Positions 15,545 to 25,548 of a DNA stretch of 64,000 nucleotides are shown here, piece after piece. This DNA is from an uncultured Alphaproteobacteria bacterium (GTDB taxonomy: Bacteria; Pseudomonadota; Alphaproteobacteria; HIMB59; GCA-002718135): assembly GCA_902595425.1 (NCBI GenBank), contig CACJPV010000002.1:170678-234677 (forward strand). Reading direction: 5' to 3'. The notes beneath the pieces were generated by a model. That model did no database searches, had not been told where the DNA came from, and was given only the letters and a program-made list of their open reading frames with translations. Within the stretch, counting starts at the first letter, position 1, and each line of letters begins with the position of its first letter. The translations under genes were made by a program, and so were the position numbers.

Positions 15545-16977
15545 ACTTTTAATACTCCTGGTAAATTACATATAATTCCATATTGTCGTCCTAAATCTTT
15601 GTCTGTAGTGCCAAACCTAAACTGATGGATAAGTGAAGCCATATTTTCATGATCTTCAAAATTATTTTTTAAACACCGTAATATAAACCCATGTGATCTA
15701 TTTTGTGGTTTTAATAAATATGGAAGTTCAACAGAAGCAAACCAAAAACGTCTCAGTAACAATTCTGGCGATACCCAATCTACCTCAAAATCACTCCAGC
15801 CGTTTGGCTGTTTAGCTCTATAAGGTGAGTTACCTATTTCGCGGAGAATCCAAGATAATTGTCCCTGTCTACCTGTAGGTTTTGATTTAAATGCATAGTT
15901 CATTTTTTCAGCTGAAAGAGGGGTGTTTAGATCGAACATTCTGGATAATTGCATTAACCAGATTTCTGGTGGATGAAATTTATGCGAAGTGTCGTTGTAT
16001 TTAAAAGCTTGTGTAACAACAGCTTTATGGATTTCGATTAGATTACCATTAGATTTATTCCATGCCTCAATTACTGGGTTTATCATTTCTTCTGTTGGCT
16101 CATCAGAAATAAAGTGTCTACATAATTTAGTTGAAACAAATTTTATACACATCGGGTGTGTTGCTAAATCATGAATTACTTTCGCAAGTTCCCTTTTTGC
16201 ATCATTTTTATACTTTTTGCCTAAAACTATCTTCTCTCCTTTTTGATGTTTTTCTTGATCAAACCAAACATCTCCTGTTTCTAGAGTTTTTCTACTCCAT
16301 TTGTGACTCCAGCCTGTCATAATATATGCTAATTGTATGACATCCTCTTGTGTATATCCCGCCCTAGGAGATACAGTATGAAGTTCTAATAATTCCCTTG
16401 CATGATTTTCGTTAATAGTGTCCCGTGACTCAACTCCTCTTTTTGAGTTAGGTCCAACAGACTCTGAGTTATCAAGATGATGAATCATGCACCAAGAAGT
16501 GGTTACAGCCTGAACCATATCTTCAAAAGTTTTTAACATGTTGGGCCTTATAACTTCACGTTGGTAAGGACCGGTACTAAACTCTGCTAAAAAATCTTTT
16601 TCACTTATAGCAAAATGATTTCCCCAAAAAAGCCAGAAGCGCTCAAACACAGGTTGAGTTCCATACTTTGTTTGATAATGACGGATAGCATGCTCGTTTA
16701 ATTCAAAATATCTTTCACCAGTTTCAATTCTTAGCTGATCTTTTGCTTTTCTGTATGCATTTTTATCATTTTTAAATTTTTTTCTTAATACTTCTCTGTC
16801 CCCGTATACCCATTCCCCATATTTTTTTCGTAATTCTTTTTCTGTTGGGATAGAGCCCTTCCATAAAAAATCAGGAACTGTGTTTAATTGGTTTAATGCC
16901 CAACTGAGAGGCTCTTGAGGAAGCTCATCTTGTGGCGATAATCCAAATGCAATTCTTCTATAAAAATTTAATGACAT
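15541..16977 (-). CDS. DUF1800 family protein
   Basis: This 478-residue protein is related to DUF1800. Diagnostic pieces are NENHARELLELHT near residue 195, the following GYTQEDVIQLAYIMTGW, and FVSTKLCRHFISDEP near residue 290. There is no signal peptide, so it may ride with, or mature, the Tat-exported DUF1501 partner encoded 4 bases into its end. Some published work links the pair to exported or secreted complexes, but the function is open. It is divergent from the TrpF-like gene, with a 52-base spacer that must hold both promoters. Confidence 0.88.
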   Translation of the reverse strand: MSLNFYRRIAFGLSPQDELPQEPLSWALNQLNTVPDFLWKGSIPTEKELRKKYGEWVYGDREVLRKKFKNDKNAYRKAKDQLRIETGERYFELNEHAIRHYQTKYGTQPVFERFWLFWGNHFAISEKDFLAEFSTGPYQREVIRPNMLKTFEDMVQAVTTSWCMIHHLDNSESVGPNSKRGVESRDTINENHARELLELHTVSPRAGYTQEDVIQLAYIMTGWSHKWSRKTLETGDVWFDQEKHQKGEKIVLGKKYKNDAKRELAKVIHDLATHPMCIKFVSTKLCRHFISDEPTEEMINPVIEAWNKSNGNLIEIHKAVVTQAFKYNDTSHKFHPPEIWLMQLSRMFDLNTPLSAEKMNYAFKSKPTGRQGQLSWILREIGNSPYRAKQPNGWSDFEVDWVSPELLLRRFWFASVELPYLLKPQNRSHGFILRCLKNNFEDHENMASLIHQFRFGTTDKDLGRQYGIICNLPGVLKV

Positions 16978-17029
16978 AGATCAACAAACTAGTTTACATA
17001 TATTTTGTAATTATAAAATAGTAATATTG

Positions 17030-17680
17030 ATGAATAAAGTATCACTAAAAATTTGTGGAATAACGAATACCTTGTCGGTTAAAACTGCTCATAAAAATAA
17101 AATAAAATCCCTTGGTTTTGCTAGCAATAATTTAAATGGGCCCAATACTGCATCAGATAAAAAAATTCAGTCACTAATTAAAGAGTGTAAAAGTTACAAA
17201 ATTGAATCAGTTTTACTTAGTCGTTACGTTTCACTTGATAAATTAATTCAACAAATCGATTTTACTAAACCAAAAACTATTTCATGCTCTTACCATTTTA
17301 GTAAATATGAATTACAAACGTTACGCAAAACCTTTAAAAAGCTCAGGATTGGAATATCAATTAATCCGGAGAATTTTGATTTACGATATATTAAAAATAT
17401 CAAACACTTAATAAATGTTATTTATTTTGATATGAACGTATACAAAAAAAGAAGCATAAAAACATATTCACTCAATAAGTGCATTAAACAAATTAAATCT
17501 ATTAAAAACTTATCTATTCCTGTTTTTATAGGTGGAGGTATCAATGGGATTAAAGCAAAGCAAATAATTAATTTAGTGAAACCTGATGGTATCGATGTTT
17601 CACGCAGTCTCAAAAATACAAAAAATATTATCTCTTCAAAGAAACTAAAAAATTTTTTGAAAGAGATTGCTGTAGCATAA
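17030..17680 (+). CDS. Degenerate TrpF-like (phosphoribosylanthranilate isomerase fold) protein
   Basis: 216 residues from the ATG at 17030; a TTG just before it is less likely. The N-terminal SLKICGIT has the catalytic Cys motif of TrpF, a lone Asp (YFDMN near residue 137) sits where the general acid is expected, and GGGINGIKAKQIINLVKPDG with a GIDVSRSL end matches the TrpF phosphate-binding C-terminus. The QLHG segment and the GGTG motif after the Asp, found in true TrpF, are missing, and the protein is very lysine-rich. It stands alone, without other trp genes, next to the pABA/folate operon. It may be a relaxed TrpF or a repurposed barrel. Its 3' end overlaps folK by 36 bases, tail to tail. 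Confidence 0.6.
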   Translation: MNKVSLKICGITNTLSVKTAHKNKIKSLGFASNNLNGPNTASDKKIQSLIKECKSYKIESVLLSRYVSLDKLIQQIDFTKPKTISCSYHFSKYELQTLRKTFKKLRIGISINPENFDLRYIKNIKHLINVIYFDMNVYKKRSIKTYSLNKCIKQIKSIKNLSIPVFIGGGINGIKAKQIINLVKPDGIDVSRSLKNTKNIISSKKLKNFLKEIAVA

Positions 17681-18157
17681 TTTTTTAATCACATAATGAT
17701 CTTTTAAACCCTTTAGTAAATCTTTTATTGTTAATTGAGTTTCTGGATCTCTAAAAAATGGATCTAAATCAATGAGCGGAAGTAAAACAAAATCTCTTTC
17801 TTTTGCTCGAGGGTGCGGGATAAATAAATTTTTATTTCTAAACTTTTTTTTACCCCAAAAAATTATATCTAAATCAATCTTTCTTGGTCCATTAACTATT
17901 CTTTTATTTTTTTGTAATTTTTTTTCAATAAGTTGAATATTTTTCATTAATTGTACTGGCATCATTTTTGATTGAAGCTCAAGCACACTGTTATAAAAAT
18001 AGTTTTGATGTAAGTAACCATATGGTTTTGATTTATAAATATTGCCTATTTTAGAAATATCGCCTAATTTATTTAGTTCACTAATTGCAGCAGAAAAATT
18101 ATTTTTATAATTTCCAACATTAGTTCCAAGGGCTATGTAATATTTAGTTGGATACAC
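17645..18157 (-). CDS. folK: 2-amino-4-hydroxy-6-hydroxymethyldihydropteridine pyrophosphokinase
   Basis: This 170-residue HPPK has YIALGTNVGN at the start, KPYGYLHQNYFYNSV in the middle, and GPRKIDLDIIFWG followed by IPHPRAKERDFVLLPL. The two Asp of DLD bind the two Mg2+ ions of ATP. It transfers pyrophosphate to 6-hydroxymethyl-dihydropterin, giving the substrate for FolP. It is the last gene of the pabB-pabA-pabC-folP-folB-folK operon and overlaps folB by 14 bases. Confidence 0.93.
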   Translation of the reverse strand: MYPTKYYIALGTNVGNYKNNFSAAISELNKLGDISKIGNIYKSKPYGYLHQNYFYNSVLELQSKMMPVQLMKNIQLIEKKLQKNKRIVNGPRKIDLDIIFWGKKKFRNKNLFIPHPRAKERDFVLLPLIDLDPFFRDPETQLTIKDLLKGLKDHYVIKKLCYSNLFQKIF

Positions 18158-18488
18158 TTACTGACTCTGCACCGTATCTTTTTGCAACTTCTGTTTTATT
18201 GACCTTAATTGTAACTTTTTTTAATTTAAATCTTTTTTCTAACATATGAGAGGAAGAGATAATTAATCTCTCTAGGGTATGGTGTTTTGATTGAGTAATA
18301 TATTGCTTTAACGATTTAGTGATACCAGAATAGTCTTTAAGATTTGACATTGACTCTAAATCTTTGCCTTTAGGCACAGCATAACTAAAATTTAATGTAA
18401 CTTTAAGTAATTGTTTGTTTTGTCTTTCCTGCGGAGTAATTCCTATATTAGCAAAAACTTTTAGATTTTTTATTTCTACATTAAACAT
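18144..18488 (-). CDS. folB: Dihydroneopterin aldolase
   Basis: This 114-residue protein has the FolB fold: an N-terminal strand with NLKVFANIGITPQERQNKQ (the Glu of PQER anchors the pterin) and a central DYSGITKSLKQYI. The C-terminal SVTIKVNKTE-like strand (here KVTIKVNKTEVAKRYGAES) has the conserved Lys. It cleaves dihydroneopterin to hydroxymethyl-dihydropterin and glycolaldehyde. It overlaps folP by 13 bases. Confidence 0.88.
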   Translation of the reverse strand: MFNVEIKNLKVFANIGITPQERQNKQLLKVTLNFSYAVPKGKDLESMSNLKDYSGITKSLKQYITQSKHHTLERLIISSSHMLEKRFKLKKVTIKVNKTEVAKRYGAESVSVSN

Positions 18489-19294
18489 AAATTTTTATAC
18501 ACTTTGAGTGCTTGGTAGGTTTCTTTTACATCGTGGACTCTAAACATTTTTACTCCTTTTTTATAGCAGTAAAGAGCAGATGCTAATGACCCTCCAAGAC
18601 GGTTGCTGACATCGCATTTATCTATTCCATTTATCCAGCTTTTTCGTGATGAGCCCAATAAGATGCCACAATTATTAATTTTGAACTTTTCAATATTCTG
18701 CATAATTTCCAAATTTTGTGCCAGATTTTTACCAAACCCAATTCCAGGATCGAACCAAATTTTAGATTGAGGTATTTTGTATTTATCTATTTTTTTTAAT
18801 GTTAATTGAAAAATCTTTCTAATATCATTAACAACATTTTTATAAGAATTAACCTTTGATTGCATGATTTTAGGTGGAGCGGGTGTATGCATTAATACCA
18901 ACCCATTCCCGTATTTTTTAGTTAGTTGAAAAAGATCATCAGACCCTCCAAAAATGTCATTGATAATATGTGCGCCATTTTCTAAAGCAAATTCTTGGGT
19001 TTCAATTTTTGAAGAATCAATGGAGATGATAAATTGGTCTTTTGGTAATTTTTTTAGAATAGGTGAGAGTTTTTTTATTTCATCTTTGTAAGTTATTGGG
19101 TCACTGCCGGGTCTGGTACTCTCTGCACCAATGTCAATTATTTGGGCACCATCATTTAGCATTTGCGTAATGGATTTTAAAGCATCAGATGTTTTGTAAT
19201 TTTTTCCACCATCACTAAATGAGTCTTTTGTAACATTACAGATCCCCATTATTGTTGGGGGCAGAATAGAAAATTCAGAATTATTTAATTTCAT
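18476..19294 (-). CDS. folP: Dihydropteroate synthase
   Basis: This 272-residue TIM barrel has both DHPS signatures: IMGICNVTKDSFSDGGK near residue 15 (loop 1, with the Asn-x-Thr-x-Asp-Ser-Phe-Ser core) and GAQIIDIGAESTRPGSDP near residue 54. SRKSW and the late MFRVHDVKE also fit. It joins pABA to hydroxymethyl-dihydropterin pyrophosphate and is the sulfonamide target. It abuts pabC, so the enzymes making and consuming pABA are translated side by side. Confidence 0.95.
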   Translation of the reverse strand: MKLNNSEFSILPPTIMGICNVTKDSFSDGGKNYKTSDALKSITQMLNDGAQIIDIGAESTRPGSDPITYKDEIKKLSPILKKLPKDQFIISIDSSKIETQEFALENGAHIINDIFGGSDDLFQLTKKYGNGLVLMHTPAPPKIMQSKVNSYKNVVNDIRKIFQLTLKKIDKYKIPQSKIWFDPGIGFGKNLAQNLEIMQNIEKFKINNCGILLGSSRKSWINGIDKCDVSNRLGGSLASALYCYKKGVKMFRVHDVKETYQALKVYKNLCLM

Positions 19295-20046
19295 TATTTT
19301 AATTGCTCTTTGTAAATCGCCAACAACCTATTAAACATTTTTGAAGAAGAGCTAAACCATTTTATTGAAGGAATAGATGATACATTGATAACACCCTTTC
19401 CTGAACCAACTAAAATTATTTCATCTGCACTTTCTAAGTCTGCAAATTTAATGAATTTATAGCTATAATCTTTACCTATTTTAGAAAGAAGAAATTCTAG
19501 AGTTATTCCTCGATACAAATTACCTTTAGGTAGAATAATGTTGTTGTTTTTTATTACTATTAAGTTTGTTGTGGAGCCTTCAAGTAAATTTTTATTATGG
19601 AAAAATATTATCTCCTCTTTTTGCATATCGATTCCTTTTTGCAGGGATAGTATTTTTTTATATTGTAAATTTTTAATTAAAGGATTTGATCTTTGATAGT
19701 TTACTAACGTACATTGAAAATTTTTTTTTGGACGCAGTCGTGGTCGAAGAGATAGCGATAGGATATTTTTTTTAATTGCCACTCTTAATAGATGATCATA
19801 TTTTTTTATTCTTAAGTTATGTGGCATCAAATTAAAAAGCTCATTAGGAGTTAATGAAAAAGGGATATTCAATTTTTTTAAACTCCTGTTAAGTTTAGAG
19901 ATATGTTCGTTTAATAAAATATATTTTGGCTCCTTTCCAAATAATCGAATAGTAGTGAAAACACCTGTTGAGCCCCATAAGTGAGCATAGGTGGTTTTTT
20001 TTAAATTACTTAGATTGTAAGATTTTTTGAATAAGAAATTTGCCAT
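19294..20046 (-). CDS. pabC: Aminodeoxychorismate lyase (class IV PLP aminotransferase fold)
   Basis: 250 residues from the ATG at 20046; a TTG directly upstream is less likely. The fold-type IV PLP landmarks are IKNLQYKK near residue 128, with the Schiff-base Lys, and LEGSTTNLIVI near residue 162. It removes pyruvate from aminodeoxychorismate to yield pABA. A branched-chain or D-amino-acid aminotransferase is the alternative for this fold, but the position between pabA and folP decides for PabC. Its start lies 41 bases inside pabA, one of the longest overlaps in the operon. Confidence 0.85.
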   Translation of the reverse strand: MANFLFKKSYNLSNLKKTTYAHLWGSTGVFTTIRLFGKEPKYILLNEHISKLNRSLKKLNIPFSLTPNELFNLMPHNLRIKKYDHLLRVAIKKNILSLSLRPRLRPKKNFQCTLVNYQRSNPLIKNLQYKKILSLQKGIDMQKEEIIFFHNKNLLEGSTTNLIVIKNNNIILPKGNLYRGITLEFLLSKIGKDYSYKFIKFADLESADEIILVGSGKGVINVSSIPSIKWFSSSSKMFNRLLAIYKEQLK

Positions 20047-20566
20047 CAACTGTCAAAAAAGAGTCAGGGTGAAATTGAAATCCATAAACATTATTAATAG
20101 TATCTTCTATCGCCATAGCAACATTAGTTTCAACACATCGCATTGTTATTTTAAGATTTTGATGAGAAAAAGGCTCTTTTAGCTTTAAGGAATGGTAGCG
20201 ACCTCCTAATAGAATTTTATTAGGTTTGAATAATGAGCTTCCATTTAACACTTTAATTCTTGATTGATATCCATGATATATTTTTTTTTGGGGGATTATT
20301 TGCCCTTTTTCACCATACAAAATTTGTTGAAACCCTAAACATATACCAACTATTTTTTTTAAACCCTTATATTGATGATATATTTTTTGCGTTTCTGGGT
20401 AGTTAGAAGGATCACCAGGTCCAGGAGAGAAAACTATAATCTTGCAGGTATCTAATTTTTTTTTATCAATATTAAAATAATTTGACACATACGTTGGGGC
20501 AAAGTTATCAAGCAAATGCACCAAGTTGTAAGTAAACGAGTCCTCGTGATCAATGACGTAAATCAT
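20006..20566 (-). CDS. pabA: Aminodeoxychorismate synthase, glutamine amidotransferase subunit
   Basis: This 186-residue class I amidotransferase has the oxyanion segment SPGPGDPSNYPET, the nucleophile elbow GICLGFQQI (catalytic Cys about residue 76), and GFQFHPDSFLT with the catalytic His. It supplies ammonia to PabB. The sequence also fits TrpG, and in many bacteria one subunit serves both, but no trpE is nearby. It overlaps pabB by 4 bases and pabC by 41. Confidence 0.9.
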   Translation of the reverse strand: MIYVIDHEDSFTYNLVHLLDNFAPTYVSNYFNIDKKKLDTCKIIVFSPGPGDPSNYPETQKIYHQYKGLKKIVGICLGFQQILYGEKGQIIPQKKIYHGYQSRIKVLNGSSLFKPNKILLGGRYHSLKLKEPFSHQNLKITMRCVETNVAMAIEDTINNVYGFQFHPDSFLTVDGKFLIQKILQSK

Positions 20567-21774
20567 ATTTTAAATAAATCTAAAAGTGATTTTGCTTTGA
20601 TATAATTTTCTTTGTATTCTTTTTTTGCTTTACTATCAATTACGACACCGCTTGCAGCTGAAATTTCTGTGCGTTTTTTAAAATTCAAAAGAGCGCGGAT
20701 AATAATATTAAAGCGCATATCGCCGTTCGCGTTAATATAACCAAAGCTACCGGTATAAATATTTCGATTTAGTCTTTCCCGACTATTTAAAAGTTTTAGC
20801 GTATTAATTTTTGGACAACCAATGACTGATCCGGCAGGCATCATTGCTGAGATTATATCATGATTGCTAGTCTTCTCTTTAAGTGTTCCTTTTATCTCCG
20901 TTACATAATGATAAAGGTCTCTATATTTTTCAACGCTTTTTAATTTTGAAATTTTAACACTGCCAGATTTGCATATACGAGATAAGTCATTTCTCTCCAT
21001 ATCGACAATCATATTGTGCTCCTTACTTTCTTTTTCATTTTTTTTAAAATAACTCATTGCATATTTAGTTGTCATTTTTTTAGTACGGTTTAGAGTTCCC
21101 GCAATAGGTTTTGTAATAATTGTATTTTTCTTTTTTGTAATAAGTGTCTCTGGGGAACAACTAATAATACTGTAATCTTTATCACGCATTAGAAAACTCT
21201 CGGGTGACTCATTAATGCTCATCAGTTTCCAGAAAAAATTAACGGCATCAATATGGGATTTATTTGAATAGGTTTGACAAATCTTAATTTGATACGTTTC
21301 TCCCAATTTAATTTTTTTAGAAAAATACTCAAAGAGATTTGAATATTGTGATTCATTTAAATTTAAATTAAATTTTTTTTCATGAAAATGGTAATCTTTT
21401 TTTTGTGGAGGTATTTTTTTTCTAAAGTTTTTTAATAAACTTTTGATAGTGATGTTTTTTCTTATTTTTATCAAGGTCTGAGGTTTGTAAACTAAACCAG
21501 GATAGAAATTTGAGGTTTGTTGTTTGGGTAACTTAATATCAATATTCTTGCATAAAAGTTTATAACCAAAAAAACCAACATAGCAGTTAAGTTCTTTGAT
21601 TTTTGAATTTAATTTATTACACTTTATGTTCAAAAAACTTTTAAAATTCTTTGAGTTAAGGACAATTCTTTCATTAAAATCTGTATAAACATCAAATCCA
21701 CCAATAGTTTTATAAATTATTAGTGGTTTATTGGATTGAAAAATCTTATTGAGGTATTCTTTATTGTTCAGCAC
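20563..21774 (-). CDS. pabB: Aminodeoxychorismate synthase, chorismate-binding subunit
   Basis: This 403-residue chorismate-utilising enzyme has a weak N-terminal domain and a clear C-terminal catalytic domain. Conserved parts are GETYQIKICQ, SPETLITKKK, TKPIAGTLNR (the Lys of PIAGT is the PabB-type residue; TrpE has Ala there), ERNDLSRICKSGSV, and MPAGSVIGCPK. It converts chorismate and ammonia to aminodeoxychorismate. It is the first gene of the pABA-folate operon and is divergent from the DUF2141 gene with only a 28-base gap. Confidence 0.92.
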   Translation of the reverse strand: MLNNKEYLNKIFQSNKPLIIYKTIGGFDVYTDFNERIVLNSKNFKSFLNIKCNKLNSKIKELNCYVGFFGYKLLCKNIDIKLPKQQTSNFYPGLVYKPQTLIKIRKNITIKSLLKNFRKKIPPQKKDYHFHEKKFNLNLNESQYSNLFEYFSKKIKLGETYQIKICQTYSNKSHIDAVNFFWKLMSINESPESFLMRDKDYSIISCSPETLITKKKNTIITKPIAGTLNRTKKMTTKYAMSYFKKNEKESKEHNMIVDMERNDLSRICKSGSVKISKLKSVEKYRDLYHYVTEIKGTLKEKTSNHDIISAMMPAGSVIGCPKINTLKLLNSRERLNRNIYTGSFGYINANGDMRFNIIIRALLNFKKRTEISAASGVVIDSKAKKEYKENYIKAKSLLDLFKI

Positions 21775-21802
21775 AGAAATCTATTATAATTAGGTAAAAA
21801 AT

Positions 21803-22225
21803 ATGAAAAATACTTTTATTCAAAAAATTGTTTTTTTGCTTGTATTATTTTACTCCAGCGTGGTTTTATCGCATGGAACTGTTATTATCACAAATGTAGA
21901 GCATGATGATGGTTATATAGATGTTAAAATTTATGACTCAAAAGATAGTTTTTTGAAAGAAGATGAGGCAATTGAGGCAGTTAGAAAAAAAGTTAAGAAG
22001 GGCCGGGTTGAAGTTCCACTATCAAAAATTCATGAGGGCGAAATAGCAATTGTTGTGTATCATGATGAAGACGGTAATGGTGAATTAAAAACAGGTATGT
22101 TTTGGAGGCCCAAAGAAGGCTTTGCGTTCAGTAATAATTATTCACCAAAAGGACCTCCGAAATTTAAGAAAGCAGCAATCATGTTAGAGCACGGTGTGCC
22201 AGTAGAGATCGAGTTAAACTATTAA
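21803..22225 (+). CDS. DUF2141 family exported protein
   Basis: This 140-residue protein has a signal peptide (residues 1-23, ending VLSHG) and a small beta-sandwich with the DUF2141 pattern: IAIVVYHDEDGNGELKT, then a FAFSNN segment and GPPKFKKAAIML. The DEDGNGE loop resembles a calcium-binding turn. Function is unknown for the family; members are periplasmic or secreted. It is 17 bases upstream of cysS, so it is probably the first gene of the cysS-thrS-hemB-hisI unit, although functionally unrelated. Confidence 0.8.
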   Translation: MKNTFIQKIVFLLVLFYSSVVLSHGTVIITNVEHDDGYIDVKIYDSKDSFLKEDEAIEAVRKKVKKGRVEVPLSKIHEGEIAIVVYHDEDGNGELKTGMFWRPKEGFAFSNNYSPKGPPKFKKAAIMLEHGVPVEIELNY

Positions 22226-22242
22226 CAATAATTAAAAAATTT

Positions 22243-23625
22243 ATGGTCCTAAAGATTCACAACACATTATCAGGAACAAAAGAAACCTTTGAACCTGTCG
22301 ACAACAATCATGTTAGAATTTATGCATGTGGTCCAACAGTCTATAATTTTGCGCATATTGGAAATGCAAGAATGGCCGTTGTGAATGATCTCTTAGTGAA
22401 TGTTTTAAGAACGCAGTTCGAGAAAGTAACCTATGTATCAAACATAACAGATATTGATGATAAAATTATAGACGCCGCCCATGAGCTAAACGAGCCAATA
22501 AAAAACTTAACAACAAAATATACCAAAATTTATAACGAAGATATGGGTTATTTAAATGTTAAGCTTCCCGATATACAACCACATGCTACTGATCATATCA
22601 GTGAGATGATAGATCTGATAAAAAAACTAATTGAAAATAATTGCGCTTACGAAAAAGATGGGCATGTTCTTTTTCATGTGCCAAGCTTTTCAAAGTATGG
22701 TGTTTTATCAAAAAGAAATCGTGATGAACAAATTGCAGGAAGTAGAGTAGAGGTGGCGCCTTTCAAAAAAGATCCTGCAGATTTTATTTTGTGGAAACCA
22801 TCACCAGATCCATTGCCAGGTTGGGAGTCTCCTTGGGGTTTTGGTCGTCCGGGCTGGCATCTTGAGTGTTCTGCAATGTCTGAAAAGACATTAGGGTTAC
22901 CATTTGATATTCATAGTGGAGGAATGGATTTGGTTTTTCCACATCACGAAAATGAAATTGCTCAGACTTGCTCGTTAGATGATACTCATGAACCAAAGAG
23001 TTTTGCAAAGTTTTGGTTTCATAATGGGTTTGTAAATGTTGAGGGTGAAAAAATGTCCAAATCTATTGGAAATATTAAATTAGTTCATGACCTTAAAAAA
23101 CAATACAAAGGAGAGGTGTTAAGATTAACCCTGCTATCCGCTCATTATAGACAACCTTTAAATTGGACAAAGGAAATTATAGATCAAAACAGCAAAATGC
23201 TTGATCGTTTTTATCGGTCATTAAAAGAACTACAAGATGTAGAAATTTCTTCTGAAGTTGTATCAGAAGATATTATGGAAAGTTTATTGGATGACCTTAA
23301 CACCCCCAAAGTTTTAGCTAAACTTAACACATTATCGAACACTTTATCGTCAGCTGATAGTGATGAAAAAAGAAATATTAAAAATAATCTAATAGCTACA
23401 GGAAAAATTCTTGGTGTAATGCAAGAAGATCCAAGTATATGGCTAGGCTACAACCAGACAGCCAATCCTGAAAAAGAAGAGATAGAAGGGTTGATAAATC
23501 AACGCAATGAAGCTAGACGCAGTAAAGATTTTAAATTAGCTGATCAAATAAGGGATAAACTTAAATCTAAGGGTATAGAAATAGAAGATACAAAAAACGG
23601 AACTATTTGGCGAAAAGACTCATGA
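22243..23625 (+). CDS. cysS: Cysteinyl-tRNA synthetase
   Basis: This 460-residue class I synthetase has the HIGH box as HIGNAR near residue 37, zinc ligands including Cys29 (YACGPT) and the later WHLECSAM and HHENEIAQ segments, and the KMSKS loop as EKMSKSIGN near residue 270. It charges tRNA-Cys in the cytoplasm. The usual length supports the start at 22243. Its stop codon overlaps the thrS start in an ATGA. Confidence 0.96.
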   Translation: MVLKIHNTLSGTKETFEPVDNNHVRIYACGPTVYNFAHIGNARMAVVNDLLVNVLRTQFEKVTYVSNITDIDDKIIDAAHELNEPIKNLTTKYTKIYNEDMGYLNVKLPDIQPHATDHISEMIDLIKKLIENNCAYEKDGHVLFHVPSFSKYGVLSKRNRDEQIAGSRVEVAPFKKDPADFILWKPSPDPLPGWESPWGFGRPGWHLECSAMSEKTLGLPFDIHSGGMDLVFPHHENEIAQTCSLDDTHEPKSFAKFWFHNGFVNVEGEKMSKSIGNIKLVHDLKKQYKGEVLRLTLLSAHYRQPLNWTKEIIDQNSKMLDRFYRSLKELQDVEISSEVVSEDIMESLLDDLNTPKVLAKLNTLSNTLSSADSDEKRNIKNNLIATGKILGVMQEDPSIWLGYNQTANPEKEEIEGLINQRNEARRSKDFKLADQIRDKLKSKGIEIEDTKNGTIWRKDS

Positions 23626-25547
23626 GCAACAACATTATAATTACCTTTCCTGATGGAAACACAAAATCAGTAGAAAAAGGAATTTCAGGATATGAACTAG
23701 CAAGTCAAATTTCTAAATCACTTGCTAAAGAATCAGTTGCTATAAAAATAGATGGTAAGATTTGTGATCTATCTCTTCCACTTAATAATGACTGTAAAGT
23801 AGTAATCATTAAAAAAGAAAACGATGAAGCTCTTGATATAATAAGACATGACTGTGCACATGTTATGGCAGAAGCTGTGCAATCTTTATATCCAGGAACA
23901 CAAGTTACAATCGGTCCTTCAATTGAAAATGGGTTTTATTATGATTTTGCTCGAAAGGAACCTTTTACAATTGCAGACTTACCAAAAATAGAAAAGAAAA
24001 TGCATGAAATCATCAATAAGGGTGAGCAATTTACAAGGGAAGTCTGGACAAAAGATGAAGCTATAAAATTTTTTAAAGATAAAGGCGAAGAATATAAAGT
24101 TGAACTCATTGAAGATTTAAATGCCGATGAGGAAATAACTATTTATAAACAAGGGGAATGGTTAGATCTTTGCCGTGGTCCTCATATGTTGAGCACAAAA
24201 CAAATTGGTAAAGGCTTTAAGTTAATGAAAGTTGCTGGAGCATATTGGAGAGGTGACTCAAATAATGCAATGCTAACACGCATATATGGAACAGCATGGA
24301 GAAATGAGAAAGATTTAGAAAGTCATTTATTACAAATTGAAGAAGCGGAAAAAAGAGATCATCGTAAACTTGGAAAAGAAATGGATTTATTTCATTTTCA
24401 AGAAGAAGCTCCCGGTGCAGTTTTTTGGCATCCAAAAGGCTGGCGCTTATTTCAATCCTTAATAAGTTATATGAGAAAAAGACAAGATAAAGCAGGTTAT
24501 GTGGAAACAAACACACCTGACATGATGGATAAATCTCTTTGGGAAACATCTGGTCACTGGGATAAGTTTAGTGAGATGATGTTTAGAACGGAGGCCAAAG
24601 ATGAAAAAATATATGCTATCAAACCAATGAACTGCCCAGGGGCTGTAGAAATATTCAAACAAGGTTTAAAAAGTTATCGCGATCTTCCTTTTCTTTTATC
24701 TGAGTTTGGGAAAGTGCACCGTTATGAGCCGTCAGGTGCGTTACACGGCTTAATGCGAGTAAGAGCCTTTACGCAAGATGATGCCCATATCTTTTGCACA
24801 GAAGATCAAATAACCCAAGAGAGCAAAACAGTTTGTGACTTAATTCTTAGTATCTATAAAGATTTTGGTTTTGATAACGTTAGAATTAAATTTTCTGATC
24901 GACCTGAAAAGCGGGTAGGAGATGATGCGGTATGGGATAAGGCAGAAGCAGCATTGAAGCAAGCTATGGAAGCGACTGGGCTTGAGTACACGCTTAATCC
25001 CGGAGAAGGTGCCTTTTATGGCCCTAAACTAGAATTTGTTTTGCGTGACGCTATTGGGCGAGATTGGCAGTGCGGTACTCTTCAAGTTGACTTAAATTTA
25101 CCTGGAAGGTTAGGTGCAACATACATCGCTGAAGATGGTCAGAAAAAGACGCCGGTGATGCTTCATAGAGCTCTTTTTGGCTCTTTAGAGAGATTTACTG
25201 GTATTTTAATTGAGCATTATGCAGGACATTTGCCGTTTTGGTTATCACCATTACAAATCGTAGTTGCTACAATAACATCTGATTCAGATAACTATGCTTT
25301 TGAAGTTAAAGATCAACTAACTAAAAATGGTTTAGTGGTAGAGACTGACATACGAAACGAAAAAATAGGTTATAAAATTCGTGAACATAGTAATGCTAAG
25401 GTACCTGTAATTCTTGCGGTTGGAAAAAAAGAAGCTGATGAGCAAACTGTTTCTGTGCGAAGGCTTGGTAGCCAACAAACATCAACAATTAAGCTAGATG
25501 AATTGATAAAGGGTCTTAAAAAAGAATCTCTTTCTCCAATAAACTAA
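23622..25547 (+). CDS. thrS: Threonyl-tRNA synthetase
   Basis: 641 residues from the ATG at 23622, which overlaps the cysS stop (ATGA); an upstream TTG is possible but less likely. Domains in order are TGS (about 1-60), the editing/SAD domain with [11 protein letters not shown] (about 75) and the LCRGPH segment, the class II catalytic core with [10 protein letters not shown] (zinc Cys), [20 protein letters not shown] (motif 2) and a late [11 protein letters not shown] (motif 3), then the anticodon-binding domain (about 545-640). It charges and proofreads tRNA-Thr. Confidence 0.96.
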   Translation: MSNNIIITFPDGNTKSVEKGISGYELASQISKSLAKESVAIKIDGKICDLSLPLNNDCKVVIIKKENDEALDIIRHDCAHVMAEAVQSLYPGTQVTIGPSIENGFYYDFARKEPFTIADLPKIEKKMHEIINKGEQFTREVWTKDEAIKFFKDKGEEYKVELIEDLNADEEITIYKQGEWLDLCRGPHMLSTKQIGKGFKLMKVAGAYWRGDSNNAMLTRIYGTAWRNEKDLESHLLQIEEAEKRDHRKLGKEMDLFHFQEEAPGAVFWHPKGWRLFQSLISYMRKRQDKAGYVETNTPDMMDKSLWETSGHWDKFSEMMFRTEAKDEKIYAIKPMNCPGAVEIFKQGLKSYRDLPFLLSEFGKVHRYEPSGALHGLMRVRAFTQDDAHIFCTEDQITQESKTVCDLILSIYKDFGFDNVRIKFSDRPEKRVGDDAVWDKAEAALKQAMEATGLEYTLNPGEGAFYGPKLEFVLRDAIGRDWQCGTLQVDLNLPGRLGATYIAEDGQKKTPVMLHRALFGSLERFTGILIEHYAGHLPFWLSPLQIVVATITSDSDNYAFEVKDQLTKNGLVVETDIRNEKIGYKIREHSNAKVPVILAVGKKEADEQTVSVRRLGSQQTSTIKLDELIKGLKKESLSPIN

Positions 25548-25548
25548 T

